DNA of 64,000 nt from Ostrinia nubilalis (GCF_963855985.1 NC_087118.1:2790001-2854000), one strand, 5' to 3'. Shown: positions 21,201 to 32,987, counted from the stretch's first letter. The notes: a model not told the origin generated them from the letters alone. Numbers and translations are program-made.

Positions 21201-21754
21201 ATAAATTTTAAGGTTATTTTTGAACACGTGTTTTAAACATATTAAATTAAATTAGCTGAATTTTTGTCTTAAGGCCTTGCTCTTTAATGTTTATGGTGTT
21301 ATTTTGTAAATAGATGCTTGTGATATACGCAACAAAAACTTTTTTAAGGTTGTTTTTTTGATGAAGGTATCTTTGGGTTTCACAGAATCATTTTGAATTG
21401 GGAAACAGTGGATCGAGATAAGGGTTTGTACCCGGGTAATCCCGGAACCGAAAGAACCGGGAAAACCCGGGTTTTTTCGACAGGTTAAGAACCGGGTTTT
21501 AAAAATTCAAACCCCGGTTCTTTCGGTACTTTCGGGTTTTGCATATTTATCTAAAAATCGGTTATAGGTATTAGGCATGAGTCGTATCAAGAACATTGCG
21601 AACGTATAGAGAACCTAAAGATATCAGATTAGCTACTAATAAAGATTACCTACTTATTGGTTTTGTATTTTGTTTTTTTTATGAGATATGTAAATATTTT
21701 AAGCATTTTTCTTACAATTTTTTTAAATCACTGGCATATTTTTGTTTGCGCTTA

Positions 21755-22906
21755 CGCTGCGACAGGTTATACAGAAGATTGACGAGTATAACTTGCAACT
21801 ATGCTTGGCGTTCGTAGACTATGAGAAGGTCTTCGATTCGTTCGGGTCTTGGGCAGTGCTTACAGTCTCTTCAGCGGTGCCGTATTGACTATCGGTATAT
21901 CGAGGTGCTGAAGTGCTTGTACAAAAACGCCACCATGTCGGTCCGAGTACAGGAGCAGAGCACGAGGACGATTCCTCTGCAGTCAGGCGTTAGGCAGGGA
22001 GATGTTATATCTCCTAAACTGTTCACCACTGCATTGGAAAACGCTTTCAAACTCCTTGAATGGAAAGGATTCGGCATAAACATTAATGGCGAGTACATCA
22101 CTCACCTTCGGTTTGCCCACGATACTGATTGTGGTCATGGCAGAATCGTTGTAAGATCTTGGCACAATGCTCAAAGACCTTAATCGAGTTTCCTAACAGG
22201 TAGGCCTGAGGATGAATATGGACAAAACAAAGCTTATGTCCAATGTCCATGTTGCGCCCTACCCAGTTTCGGTTGGGAGCTCAATCCTCGAGATTGTTGA
22301 CGATCCAGCTAGGTAGGTCCAATTTCGAAAAGGGAGTCAATCGTCGAATCCAACTCGGCTAGGCAGCGTTCGGCAAACTACGCAACATCTTTTCATCCAA
22401 AATACCTCAGTGCCTGAGGACGAAAGTCTACAACCAATGTGTGTTACCAGTGATGACTTATGGCTTGGAAACGTGGCCTCTCACTATAGGCCTTATACAG
22501 AAGCTCAAAGTTGCACAGCGTGCTATGGAGAGGGCTATGCTCGGTGTTTCTTTATGAGATCGAATCAGAAATGAGGAGATCCGTAAATGAACTAAAGTAG
22601 TGACTTTAGTTCATTTACGGATCTCCTCATTTCTATGTCAGCGGATTCAGCGGACATAGCCCGACGCGGACGCAGAACTGACGGCCGATGGGGCAGGAAG
22701 GTCCTGGAATGGAGGCCGCGTACCGGAAAACGCAGCGTGGAACGTCCACCCACAAGGTGGACCGACGACATCATAAAGGTAGCAGGGAAGCGCTGGACGC
22801 AGGCCGCTACCAATCGATCAACATGGAAAGCATTGGGGGAGGTTTATGTTCAGCAGTGGACGTCCTGTCCTATGGTTTAAAATTAAATGATGATGATGAT
22901 GATATT
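21755..22906 (+). pseudogene. RTE-clade LINE fragment
   Basis: 5'-truncated RT starting QVIQKIDEYNLQLCLAFVDYEK, with VRQGDVISPKLFTTALENAFK and HLRFAHDT (the FADD motif mutated) in shifting frames. The RTE tail follows: TDGRWGRKVLEWRPRTGKRS, RPPTRWTDDIIKVAGKRWTQA, WKALGEVYVQQW. It ends in (ATG)n at 22890-22905, the usual RTE 3' repeat. Multiple frameshifts. It contains a 30 bp inverted duplication at 22569-22632. Closely related to the copy at 44.6 kb. Confidence 0.88.
22569..22632. repeat. Perfect 30 bp inverted duplication inside the RTE remnant
   Basis: Arms 22569-22598 and 22603-22632 are exact reverse complements separated by 4 bp. The left arm encodes the RTE MRRSVNELK-type segment; the right arm is its mirror copy, absent from the sister copy at 45.1 kb. 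Confidence 0.95.
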
Positions 22907-23576
22907 TTTGTGTGAGAGTTGGCAACACTCCTTCTCCTTTATTTGCTTTGCATCTGACAGTCAATATACAGGGTGTCCCGTAATGTAACGTCAAGCCGGA
23001 ACTGGGTGTTGAGGCAAGTTGTGCTGGTTATCAGAAAAATATAAAAAAAAATCTATGTGGCATATTTTAAAAATAATAGGCATTTAAAAAAAATCAAAAA
23101 ATTCTACTCCAGGTGACGGTCCTTTTACTCGTGTTGCCACAAATCTTCACTTTTTCCAAATTTTTTTTTTGTTATGTAACCCTGAATAATGCTTCTCTAA
23201 ATTGTTATCAAAATTACAAAACCAGCTGCTCCAACTTGGATGAAAAAAATACATTATTCCCAAAAAAAATATCAAAATAAAAATTTTGCCTAGTTTAAAC
23301 TGACTGTACTGAAAAAAAAATGTACTACGCGAGTGTGGCAAGTGACGTCATAATTTGGCGCATTTAGTAAGGATTCCAAAATGGTATAACACTTTGTAAA
23401 ATCTTGCTGTAATTGTCGACAATTTTTGTTTATTGGAAATAATCCCGTTTTTAACTTTATCTACCTTGGTTAAAAATATTATTCTAATGTGCCCAAAATT
23501 TAAGTTTCTGGCTTAAGTGAGGTGGAGAAGCCATTTTAAAAGGTATGAGCGGGACGGAGAGGGCCATCTTACCAAG

Positions 23577-24674
23577 CAGGGATGTTATGGATATCCGTAA
23601 CCGTAACCGAAACTATCGGATATCCGAAATAAAAAAATGTTCATAACCGTAACCGAAACTGATTCAAAAGTTACGGATAGTTTCGGATAAAGGCCAAACT
23701 GCAAAACTCTATGAAAAGACAATGCCGGAAATTGGCGTCTTTTTTTTTTCGCGCGGCCATCGACCAAACTTTGTTTTTTGATTACAAAATAGTGTAATAA
23801 ACCAAACTTACTATGACATGTATACCTCTAAACTCAGTCTGAACTGAGTTACGAGCATTAGAAGTTTGATGATTTTCATACTAGATTTGCTTTTTGCGCG
23901 CAAAGTTTTGTAAGAAATTGCAACAAAATAGTGAGATTGTATGTGTAAACAAACAATACCATCCATTAAAGGCTCCAGACATCAGTATGGAGCAGAATCA
24001 GCGCAATAAAAAAATAGCGCAATATTTTGTTGCAATTTCTTACAAAACTTGCGCACAAAAAGCAAATCTAGTATGAAAATCATCAAACTTCTAATGCTCG
24101 TAACTCAGTTCAGACTAAGTTTAGAGGTATACATGCCATAGTAAGTTTGGTTTATTACACTATTTTGTAATCAAAAAACAAAGTTTGGTCGATGGCCGCG
24201 CGAAAAAAAAAAGACGCCACTTTCCATACAAAATCTGGCATTGCCATTTGCAGTATACACGCCGCAGCTGCAATGCCGCGCTGCCGATTTCATAGTTTTG
24301 CAGTTTGCGGTTGCAGTTTGTGGTCTGCGGCCCGTCTTGGAATTGTACCTTAAATCTTAATATTTGTTACCAACTTGTCTGGCATTCGCTGGCACCATCT
24401 AATATTATGCCAGCCTGTTTTACCTTTATCATACATAGGTGTCGTCTTAGTTGGTACATAAAGTAGCTATGTGGGTCACGCTCACGCAGCATCTTGCTAT
24501 TTGTATTATACCTACATTTTTGAAATTCTAATAATTCCGTAACCGAAATTATCCGAGACTTTCGGATAATCTGAAATGATTTCATATCCGTGACCGTAAC
24601 CGAAACCGGTATAATATTATTCTAATATCCGTAACCGTATCCATAACCGAAACTTCATATCCTTATTATCTCTG
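23577..24674. mobile_element. hAT MITE with TSD TTACCAAG
   Basis: Flanked by exact 8 bp duplications TTACCAAG (23569-23576 and 24675-24682). Left end CAGGGATGTTATGGATAT, right end in reverse CAGAGATAATAAGGATAT. Subterminal repeats of ccgtaaccgaaac lie on both sides. The middle is itself a palindrome with about 200 bp arms (about 23735-23935 and 24015-24215; shared block aaactttgttttttgattac). No coding sequence. Confidence 0.88.
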
Positions 24675-24775
24675 TTACCAAGTACAAGTGCAGGCAGAGG
24701 AGGTAGTAAAGGCGCGCGCGCACGGGTGACTTTTGTCACAGTATGTCAACTACTAATTACTGTCATGGTGACAAA

Positions 24776-24818
24776 AGTTTCTGTGACTGACTGTACGGTA
24801 GTCAGTCACAGAAACTTG
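24776..24818. repeat. 17 bp perfect hairpin
   Basis: aagtttctgtgactgac and its reverse complement are separated by 9 bp, close to the loop end of the foldback right arm. Confidence 0.8.
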
Positions 24819-25740
24819 AATTTTGGGCACATTAGAATAATAATTTTTAACCAAGGTAAATAAAGTTAAAAACGGGACTATTTCCAAAAAACCAAAAATT
24901 GTCGACAATTACAGCAAAAATTTACCAAGTGTTATACCATTTTGGAATCCTTACTAAATGCGCCAAATTATGACGTCACTTGCCACACTCGCGTAGTACA
25001 TTTTTTTTTCAGTACAGTCAGTTTAAACTAGGCAAAATTTTTATTTTGAAATTTTTTTTGAGAATAATGTATTTTTTTTCATCCAAGCTGGAGCAGCTGG
25101 TTTTGTAATTTTGATAACAATTTAGAGAAGCATTATTCAGGGTTACATAACAAAAAAAAAATTTGGAAAAAGTGAAGATTTGTGGCAACACGAGTAAAAG
25201 GACCGTCACCTGGAGTAGAATTTTTTGATTTTTTTTAAATGCCTATTATTTTGAAAATATGCCACATAGATTTTTTTTTATATTTTTCTGATAACCAGCA
25301 CAACTTGCCTCAACACCCAGTTTCGGCTTGACGTTACATTACGGGACACCCTGTATAAATAGTCAAATATATCGATAAGTTGGATGAAAAAGACTGATTG
25401 TGGTACCTCAATTGAAAACTAATTATTTTACTTTTTTTTTATTTTTGGGTAGTAGAATTTAGTAAAAATAGAAAAATATTGTAAATCATGTTTGTTGATT
25501 ATTCTTAGTCTATTCAAAGAAGTGTTATTTCAATAAAAAAATCATAATCAAAATATCGATGCCTCCTAAGTAAATAATCGTAAGCCACAAAATATCAATT
25601 TTGACTTTATAAGCATTTTATAATTACTAAAATACGTATTATCGAACCCGCGAACAAAAATTGCAATATCATTTAAAATAAAAGATTTTTCACACGTATT
25701 CAATCGTATGTAATCCACGATCGCAACGTATACTATCGTA

Positions 25741-25807
25741 ATGTCCTGTGCGATCGTCTACAGGGGAGAAGCGGTTTGGTTCACCGCTAGCGAGCGCATA
25801 CTATTAG
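25741..25807 (+). CDS. Putative first exon, unknown protein
   Basis: Reads MSCAIVYRGEAVWFTASERI LL up to a consensus donor (ttag|GTAAGT at 25808). Joined to the exon at 26171 it keeps one frame (LL-D-SPLPEG). The upstream region is rich in atcgtatgta motifs. No domain recognised. Confidence 0.3.
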
Positions 25808-26170
25808 GTAAGTAGTAATTACAGTTTTCCTTTTGGTGTTGAAAACTGCCTTATATTTTGTTACTAGCTATTCAAAACTATAGTAATTAACACATACGAT
25901 TCTTTACGTTTCTTTTTTAAGCTAACAAAGTATCGCATGTTTTACATACCATGATAAACGTTGTCAATTAAATTTATTTTTTATCGTATGTAATACATAC
26001 GATTATTAACGTGGTTTGTTTTCGTACGTTTGATATTGTATGTGCAATTTAATATTGTTTACGTTGGTAAATTGAGTATTTATTCCTATTGTAACGTTTA
26101 ATTACGATTTTTTCGTCTTCGTTGTGAATTTAAATTATATTTTATGTTTGTGTTTTTTTAATATTTTCAG

Positions 26171-26263
26171 ATTCGCCATTGCCTGAAGGAGCTGATTTAA
26201 AAGAAATCCAAACATTTTCTAATTTGATCTCCAGTGATTTACTTAGTGATGAAGGTACTTCGA
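26171..26263 (+). CDS. Putative second exon, unknown protein, cut by Helitron
   Basis: Follows acceptor atattttcag and reads SPLPEGADLKEIQTFSNLIS, SDLLSDEGTS. The reading frame stops being meaningful at 26264, where a LEP1-type Helitron fragment begins. Confidence 0.35.
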
Positions 26264-26460
26264 TCCTACTAATATTATAAATGCGAAAGTTAGGGTGTCT
26301 GGATGATATCCAGACACCCTATCCCGGATGTCTGGAAATTTGTAACTCTTTCGCGCAAAAACTACCGAACAGATTTTGATGAAACTTTACAGTATTTTTG
26401 TTTATAACCCAGAATAACATAACATATAGGCTATAATTTATGACGATCTGTGACAAACTA
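26264..26460 (+). mobile_element. LEP1-type Helitron, 3'-truncated
   Basis: Starts TCCTACTAATATTATAAATG, contains an inverted gggtgtctggat / atccagacaccc pair and cagattttgatgaaacttt, and lacks the terminal hairpin and CTAG. Confidence 0.65.
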
Positions 26461-26905
26461 AATTTCTTTAATTAGTGTCATTTTTATGTATTTTTATAAG
26501 TAATCAATAATAGGTAAAAAGCTTTATAACTAAAAAAAGTAAGTAAATCTGAATCACTCTCAGCATTATGATTAAAAGAATCTACAAGAAGATTGTGATA
26601 GAATTGGTGATGCACCGCTGGAATGACACCTCTAGTACAAAGGCTTACCAAGTATTTTTTTTAACTTTGCTTATAGGTAGCATATTTTTATGGTTAAAAA
26701 GGAAGCAAACATCAGAGTAATCTTGCTGTCGTCGTCTCGTGTTGTTAGTTTTAGTAACAACAGTCATATATTGAGACTCATCCAAATGATATTTATAATG
26801 GAGTTTATTTGAACACAACATCACCGTTCAAGTTCTTAGTCCAATTTTTACAGCCTAAGATTGACTCAAAATCCAAAAATTTGGTATGATGCAACTCGAT
26901 TACAG
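26450..26905 (-). repeat. Inverted copy of the 29.6-30.2 kb segment
   Basis: The reverse complement of 29595-30165 with scattered differences and small indels. Read on the minus strand it gives the same protein-like segment (CNRVASYQIFGF-type start, KNWTKNLN) but with a deletion after the LN codons. Confidence 0.8.
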
Positions 26906-26909
26906 TATA

Positions 26910-29588
26910 CAGGGTGACTTTTGTATCAGTATCCAAATTTTAATATAATAATCTATGAAGCGAAAGACAAAACACGTATTTTTTATTTTTGTATCGTCCA
27001 GTACAAAAATGTCAAAATAAAGCACCCAGAAACAGTCTGAAAAAACACTTACACCGTGGTCACGGCTCACTCGCTTACGCACGCACACACGTACGCGCCT
27101 GCCCGCGCCGCATTTCATTCATTGCGATACGATTTATAAGTTGTCGATTTTCCCTTCATACTTTCACGGGCTTAGGACCGTCAAAATGCAAAAGATTTCA
27201 AAGTGGTAATTAGTTTTAATTAAACAGACTTACTAATTTATGGTAGAAAAATTAAATACCTACGACAATAATTACGCTATCAAAAATAAAATAAAATCAC
27301 CGAGAGCGGTAACACTACTTTTCTTGTGTACCTATTCGGGGGTATTTATCGTTATTTTCATGTGCAATAATTGAGATTGCTTACCAAACCTACCTAACCT
27401 AACAACAAACTAACAAATTATGAGTAGTTATTTTAATAATTGCCCAAAGTGCATACCATTTTTCTCCAGACAGACTTGCACGCTTTTGTACATTGTCTTT
27501 GAGTTTATTTAAAACTACAGTGTCATTTCGCACTTCGCGTCTCGTGTAGGTACTTACCTACTAGGGTGGAGCACGGTTGTATGGGAAAAAATTTTTTTTT
27601 AGTTTCGAAGTTCTAATAGGGGGGGATTTGTGCCTTATATGAAAGTATAAATAACTGTAATTTTTTATCCCATTTAATGAATATCTTCTGCCTCCGCAGT
27701 GACTTCAAAATTTTAAAATTTTATTTAAAGTTGAAAGTCGTCTAAGGTGAAATATTGCGCTCTATTTATTAGTAAGAAGGTATTAAATGACAGATAATTT
27801 ATAGATTAGATATTTACTAAGGTAATATAACAAGAAATACATACAAGAATTAGATAAATTACTTTAATTATTATGCTTGAAAATCCATTTTTGATCAAAA
27901 TTTAGGCATCACGTTTCGCGATTCCAGCTTGACTTTTATTGCACCTTATTAGTGACTTTCTGGATGCAGTGAGAAATAGAATCTTTGATCGTAATCTTCA
28001 CAGGTCCCTCAACAGCTTGAGTGAGGTAGAGAAGCCTTAAAACAAAGGGTTGCTCTCACCACCAGATTTGACAATGTGCTGAATTTCTTAGTCAAATAAA
28101 TATCTCAAAAGCGGCTGTTTGGTTAAGTAAATTAAATAAATATATAAAATAGCATTAAAGTGTATCACTAGTACTTAAAAAAATCTAGGTATTGAAGGGT
28201 GACTCGTACTGTGTGACTTTAGTATGCGACGAGCGGCCAGCTCTCTGACATCGTAAGAAGACTGCTATCAGGATACTCGTAATAGCTTTTTCTCCGGGTA
28301 ACTAGTTCTTTAATCTGTCATAGGGTATCTGGCAGGCCTCTCGAGGCCATAATAATTTTAAACAGATGACGGGTGCCATCTTTGCATGATGGTTTTGTCT
28401 TAATCAAAAACCAGGAAGAAGCATAGACTTTAACCACAATAGTAGCCAGAGGTATCAAAATTTCTATTGGATTTTAAGTTTCTACAATACAAACGTAGTA
28501 TTCGGTACGCTCGTGTGATCTAACGGGCATGTTACAATTCACCAGGAGAAATTATTGCGAGATTTTGTGAGAATACGCCTAATTACCGCCGAAGCAATTT
28601 TATGCAAGTTCTGCTGATCAGTACTCAGATAATAATTGGCCATTTCTGATCACATTTGTCCTTCAATTTGTTCAAATTTATAGATAGACAGTTTCTCACA
28701 TGTTTCCAGAGCTTTTCCAGTAGACTATCTGACAAAGACGCGAGTCGCGAAAAGGGCCAGAAAAATTCTCTTCTCGCGTTCTCTCACGCCCTTATAAAAA
28801 TTATAAACCCAAAGCCTGGCTTTTTTGTGTATTTTACATTGAAAATATAGCATATCAGTAAACGATTTGTGACAAAAAAATAGTATTTTTATTTAAATAT
28901 TGCACAGATATGTGGCGCCTAAGTGAGGTCTAAAACCAACTTTTTTTATAAATTCAGTGTCGATGCGGAGGCAGTTACTCTAAACCGAATTGATTAATAT
29001 TTTGCATGACTTCATTTAAGCCCTAAAGGCACAAAATTTTGACTATTACATTACAGATATCTGAAAAAAAAAATTTCGCTCCACCCTATTACCTACTTGC
29101 TCGCGGATCTCGCTTCAGTTTGCCGCTAAAATCGTTCACCGGTTTGGCACTGTTGGGTTTAGTCCTTGGTTACGAAGTCGAGGTATTCCTCTGGGCCCGG
29201 TTCAAACTCTCTCCACTTAAAATGTAGCACCGAATCATTTCATAACACTCGCGCTGCGAATACATCGTTACGTTGACCGCACGACGGAACGATCGGCGCG
29301 CGCAGCGATACGCGCGTCTCGTAATGGGTTGCGCGGGCGACTGATTGAAGCGCCGCGCGGCCAGGCCGGCCGGTCGAGCGTTGCCACACGTTGCCAGCTC
29401 TCCGCTCGACCAGCTCTCCCGCAAAATGTTTACGCGCTAAGCGCGGTAACCACACTACGTGATTAATTGGTTAGGAAAAAAATAGTTGATGTTAAAATTT
29501 GACCTACCTATTTTTTATTAAAAATGTCATCTATAAACGATACCTAATGTCAGGAAAAAATTTGGATACTGATACAAAAGTCACCCTG
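26910..29588. mobile_element. TA-flanked MITE (CAGGGTGACTTTTG termini)
   Basis: Left cagggtgacttttgtatcag and right ctgatacaaaagtcaccctg are inverted, flanked by TA. It carries GC-rich promoter-like blocks near 27060-27110 and 29280-29420 and another transposon between them. No transposase seen. Confidence 0.8.
27562..29088. mobile_element. Non-autonomous element with TSD TTACCTAC
   Basis: Exact 8 bp duplications TTACCTAC at 27554-27561 and 29089-29096 flank TAGGGTGGAGC...GCTCCACCCTA termini. TA-GGG ends with an 8 bp TSD are hAT-like. About 1.5 kb, no coding sequence recognised. Confidence 0.8.
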
Positions 29589-29683
29589 TATGGTTTCCCA
29601 TCTTGTTTAGCCCATCGTACCAATGAAAACCATTCTAAAGGAGTATAAATACATTTATTTTTGGCACATCTTTCAATCAAAGC

Positions 29684-29884
29684 ATGAAACTACAACCATG
29701 TACTGTAATCGAGTTGGATCATACCAAATTTTTGGATTTTAAGTCAACCTTAGGCTGTAAAAATTGGACCAAGAACTTGAACGCTGTTGTGCAATGGATG
29801 AAAATAAAAGAAGTCAAGGTGCTTCCTTCTGAGCCAAATAAACTCCATTATAAATATCATTTGGATGAGTCTCAATATTTATGA
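29684..29884 (+). CDS. Unidentified protein segment
   Basis: Reads MKLQPCTVIELDHTKFLDFK, GCKNWTKNLNAVVQWMKIKE, VLPSEPNKLHYKYHLDESQY, then a stop; a one-base shift would continue as MTVVTKTNTRRRQQD. It looks like real protein by composition and by conservation with its inverted copy at 26.7 kb, where the K-N-W-T-K-N-L-N part is kept. I cannot name the family. Confidence 0.35.
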   Translation: MKLQPCTVIELDHTKFLDFKSTLGCKNWTKNLNAVVQWMKIKEVKVLPSEPNKLHYKYHLDESQYL

Positions 29885-30169
29885 CTGTTGTTACTAAAAC
29901 TAACACGAGACGACGACAGCAAGATTACTCTGATGTTTGCCCCCTTTTTAACCATGTGCTACTATAACTAAAGTTAAAAAAAATACTTGGTAAGCCTTTG
30001 TACTAGAGGTGTCATTCCAGCGGTGCATCACCAATTCTATCACAATCTTCTTGTAGATTCTTCTAATCATAATGCTGAGACTGATTCAGATTAACTTTTC
30101 TTGGTTATAAAGTTTTTTACCTATTATTGATTACTTATAAAAATACATAAAATGTAACTAAATAAAATA

Positions 30170-31140
30170 AATATCTTTAAAAGTCCAGTAGAAAAAAATA
30201 ACTCATAACTTAAACTTAATTGATTTCAGAAAAAAAAACACAATTTACTGAATTATCATTAATTATTATTCATGTTACCTATTATATAGATTCCTTATGT
30301 ACAATTTTTGAATAATATTAGAGGCTCTAATAAGATTAAATACTTTTTTTTAAAGTAAGAACAATAACGATGTAACTTTGTTAATTGATTTTATCAATTA
30401 AGAATAGATTTTGCTTATTTTAAGGTTAATAAAGAAGATAAATATTCCTTTTATCACTTTATAAATAAAACTTTTTAATTTAATCGTAATTGCTATGTTT
30501 CAAAAATAATCAATGTTTATTAGAAAACAAAAAAAAAATATTTGATCTTGTCAGTTAATTACTTTTGATTTAATTATTTGTAATAACTTCACATTCTATG
30601 TTAATTTAAAACTATTTTAATTATATTTTCATAAGAAAGAAAGACTGGTATAACGTGATTCTTTGGTACAAATTAATAAATATGGTATTTAAAACAGAGG
30701 TTTCATTTCAAGACTTTCATTGTGTTCAAATTGATTTTGTGAATCCTTTTGTCCGAAATAGATGAGTACCTAATTGAATAATTTAGTTTTAGCATGAATT
30801 TACAATGAAAAATTAATAAATATGTAACATACCTTCGACAGTATAAATGATTATGTTCCCGTACAATGGAGTATGTGACTCTTACTATATATTTTACCTA
30901 CAGCTTGACAAAGTAAATAATTGTATAGTTATGTTACGATTTCTATGACTAATTTTATCCGCCGTAAAACACCGTAACAACAATATCTCCAAAACTACAA
31001 TATATTTACAAATAAATGTTATTGTATGAGAATACACCTTAAATTGATTATAAGTTTTGAAAAAATCGTATCCCTAGCTCAAAAGATGGGAAAACTGCAC
31101 ACATAAATATCTTTAAATGGCTCTACTGTAAAGTTTGGTT
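30170..31140. other. AT-rich, no recognised feature
   Basis: Low-complexity AT-rich sequence inside the inverted-repeat element, with no stable reading frames. Confidence 0.5.
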
Positions 31141-31499
31141 TTAAGACATACGATAGTTTACTTAGGAGGCATCGATATTGTTTTTTTGGAACCGAAAGAA
31201 CCGAAAAAACCGGGGCTCCCGGTTCTTATGACCACCAGACCCGAAAAACCCGGTTCCTCAAACCAGAACCGAGATCCACTGTTCCCCAAATGAAGAAATC
31301 AGGGGGGCACAATGGATCATAAGCGAACCCAAAGAATTATGTAGAAATCAAAATTAAAATTAACTGTAAACATTGTTTTTACGAAATGTTTAAAATTACA
31401 GTAAGGTACTTACATAAATACAATTTTTTTTTCATGCCTTTGTGGCACAGTGAATCAGAATAATTTATAATTAATGGAATTGTATTTTTAAGGTAAAAA

Positions 31500-32238
31500 T
31501 GCCGAGATACAAGAAAGACCAGTATAGGTCTAACCACTGAAGAAGAAATGCGGAATGCCCTAGAAATGATACAAAATGGGCAAAAAATAAGAGCTGTTGC
31601 AAGAATCACTAACATCCCTTTCACATTCACAACTTTATACAGATACAACGAAAAAATAAAAAAATCAACCAACGAAGATCCGTTAAGTTCGGAAAAGCTA
31701 ACACCTAATTACAGTATGCGTATAATATTTACTACAGACCAAGAAGAAGTTCTGGCTGAATATATAGCAGAATGTTGCAAAGTATTTTATGGTTTATCTA
31801 CTTTAGATGCTCGCGAAATTGTTTACGAAACCGTTTGTAATGATTTTAGAATTTATATTGTATTTTATACGATTAGGTATTGTTTTGTAACGTAAAACCT
31901 AAAAATCCATTATTAAATTAAAAAACTTTATTTGATTACTTCCTGGACATGTTGCAGATATTAGAATGATTTTAAAATGTATTCTGTATTATAGTCGATT
32001 ATTCCACATTTAATATTTGATTATTATTTAATGTAAATATTCTAGAATTTTTATTGTATACACGTTGTCGTTAATAATATAGAAGTACCTAAGAAATGGC
32101 ATGATACAAAGCAGGCAGGAGTTGAATGGCTATATGGTTTTCGAAAAAGGCATCCGAACATCACTTTAAGGACACCTGAGGGGTGTAGCCTTAGTCGGGC
32201 TACATCGTTCAATAGACATAATGTCACTATGTTTTATG
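31500..32238 (+). pseudogene. pogo-2 transposase, N-terminal part
   Basis: Pogo/Tigger-like (DDE_1) transposase. Starts MPRYKK; a frameshift follows; then EMRNALEMIQNGQKIRAVAR (HTH_psq DNA-binding helix-turn-helix), EKLTPNYSMRIIFTTDQEEV, AECCKVFYGLSTLDAREIVY. About 250 bp of non-coding DNA with a possible GT...AG intron intervenes (about 31840-32091), then VPKKWHDTKQAGVEWLYGFR, RHPNITLRTPEGCSLSRATS and FNRHNVTMFY, where the 24 kb insertion begins. The C-terminal part resumes at 56204. Sister of the pogo-1 protein at 53-55 kb. Confidence 0.85.
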
Positions 32239-32987
32239 CTCAGATCATAGAAGGGAATAGATGTGAAACGGGGGCGTGGCGCGTGTCTCCGCGATATGCC
32301 CAGAAACGAACATCGGCCGCGTAGCTAGGTTAGTCGCGATTAGGGAATGCAAAACCGGTTAATCGGAAACCGAAAAATCGGAAAAACCGCCCTTTTTCGA
32401 CGAATTCTAAAACCGGTTTTAAAAATCGAAACCCGGATTTAAATCGGTTTTTCTATCTGTATACACGTAACCAATTCCATAAATAAGCAATATCATTTTA
32501 TTATAATATAACCTGGGTATTTTGATATTTGACGAATATTTGGTTATTTTACAATTTATAACTTGGCAACATTGTCACTTGGTTACTCCGTCGTTTACCT
32601 TTGAACGGGGAATCCCCGATAATTATTTAAGACTCGTACCGCCCGCGCCCGCCACCTGACATGACCCCACCCCGCGATTCAGTTAGTTGGTGATTATTGC
32701 AGTGAATAATTAATCTGTGTGAGTGAATTGAACAGTTTTTATTTCTGAATTGTTTTGAACATTGAATCTCATTTATTTGCGATATCTGCAGAAGCTTATT
32801 ACTGTAATACTTAGTGTATTGAAATTTGACAGAAATACCAGAAAGTATAAATTAAATTTACGTTTAAGTGTTATGAATTCATGATATTTTATAGAAAAAT
32901 GTAGTTTGGGAGTCGGAAATTATATTGTTTTACTCGTCCTAGGAGAATAATGTTTTTGGGAGTAAAAATATAAGTAGGACCGCCTGG

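Larger units (their letters stand above)
22969..25353. mobile_element. Foldback MITE with ~540 bp inverted arms (CAGGGTGTCCC termini)
   Basis: The left arm (22969 to about 23510) and right arm (about 24815-25353) are inverted copies across their length, starting cagggtgtcccgtaatgtaa and flanked by TA. Shared internal landmarks include gacggtccttttactcgtg and taattgtcgacaattttt. The loop contains a hAT MITE. TA duplication and termini suggest Tc1/mariner affiliation. Confidence 0.85.
25552..31183. mobile_element. Inverted-repeat element with unidentified split coding sequence
   Basis: Left end atatcgatgcctcctaagta (25552) and right end tacttaggaggcatcgatat (to about 31183) are inverted copies, continued by atcgtaag / catacgat blocks. 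Inside are two putative exons (25741-25807, 26171-26263), a Helitron fragment, and a pair of inverted copies of a coding-like segment (26450-26905 and 29595-30165) around a nested MITE. It may be an autonomous transposon of a family I do not recognise, or a rearranged host-derived segment. Confidence 0.4.
21412..31275. mobile_element. hAT-like element inserted in pogo-2, ~9.8 kb with nested insertions
   Basis: Left terminus aagggtttgtacccgggtaa (from 21420) and right terminus cccggttcctcaaaccaga (to 31267) are imperfect inverted repeats with runs of ccggttctttcgg-type sequence inside both ends. The flanks are 8 bp ATCGAGAT (21412-21419) and ACCGAGAT (31268-31275), one mismatch. Removing the insert gives an inverted pair of the pogo-2 subterminal motif around GATCGAGATC. 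TIR style and 8 bp TSD fit hAT. No transposase is recognised inside. Confidence 0.55.
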
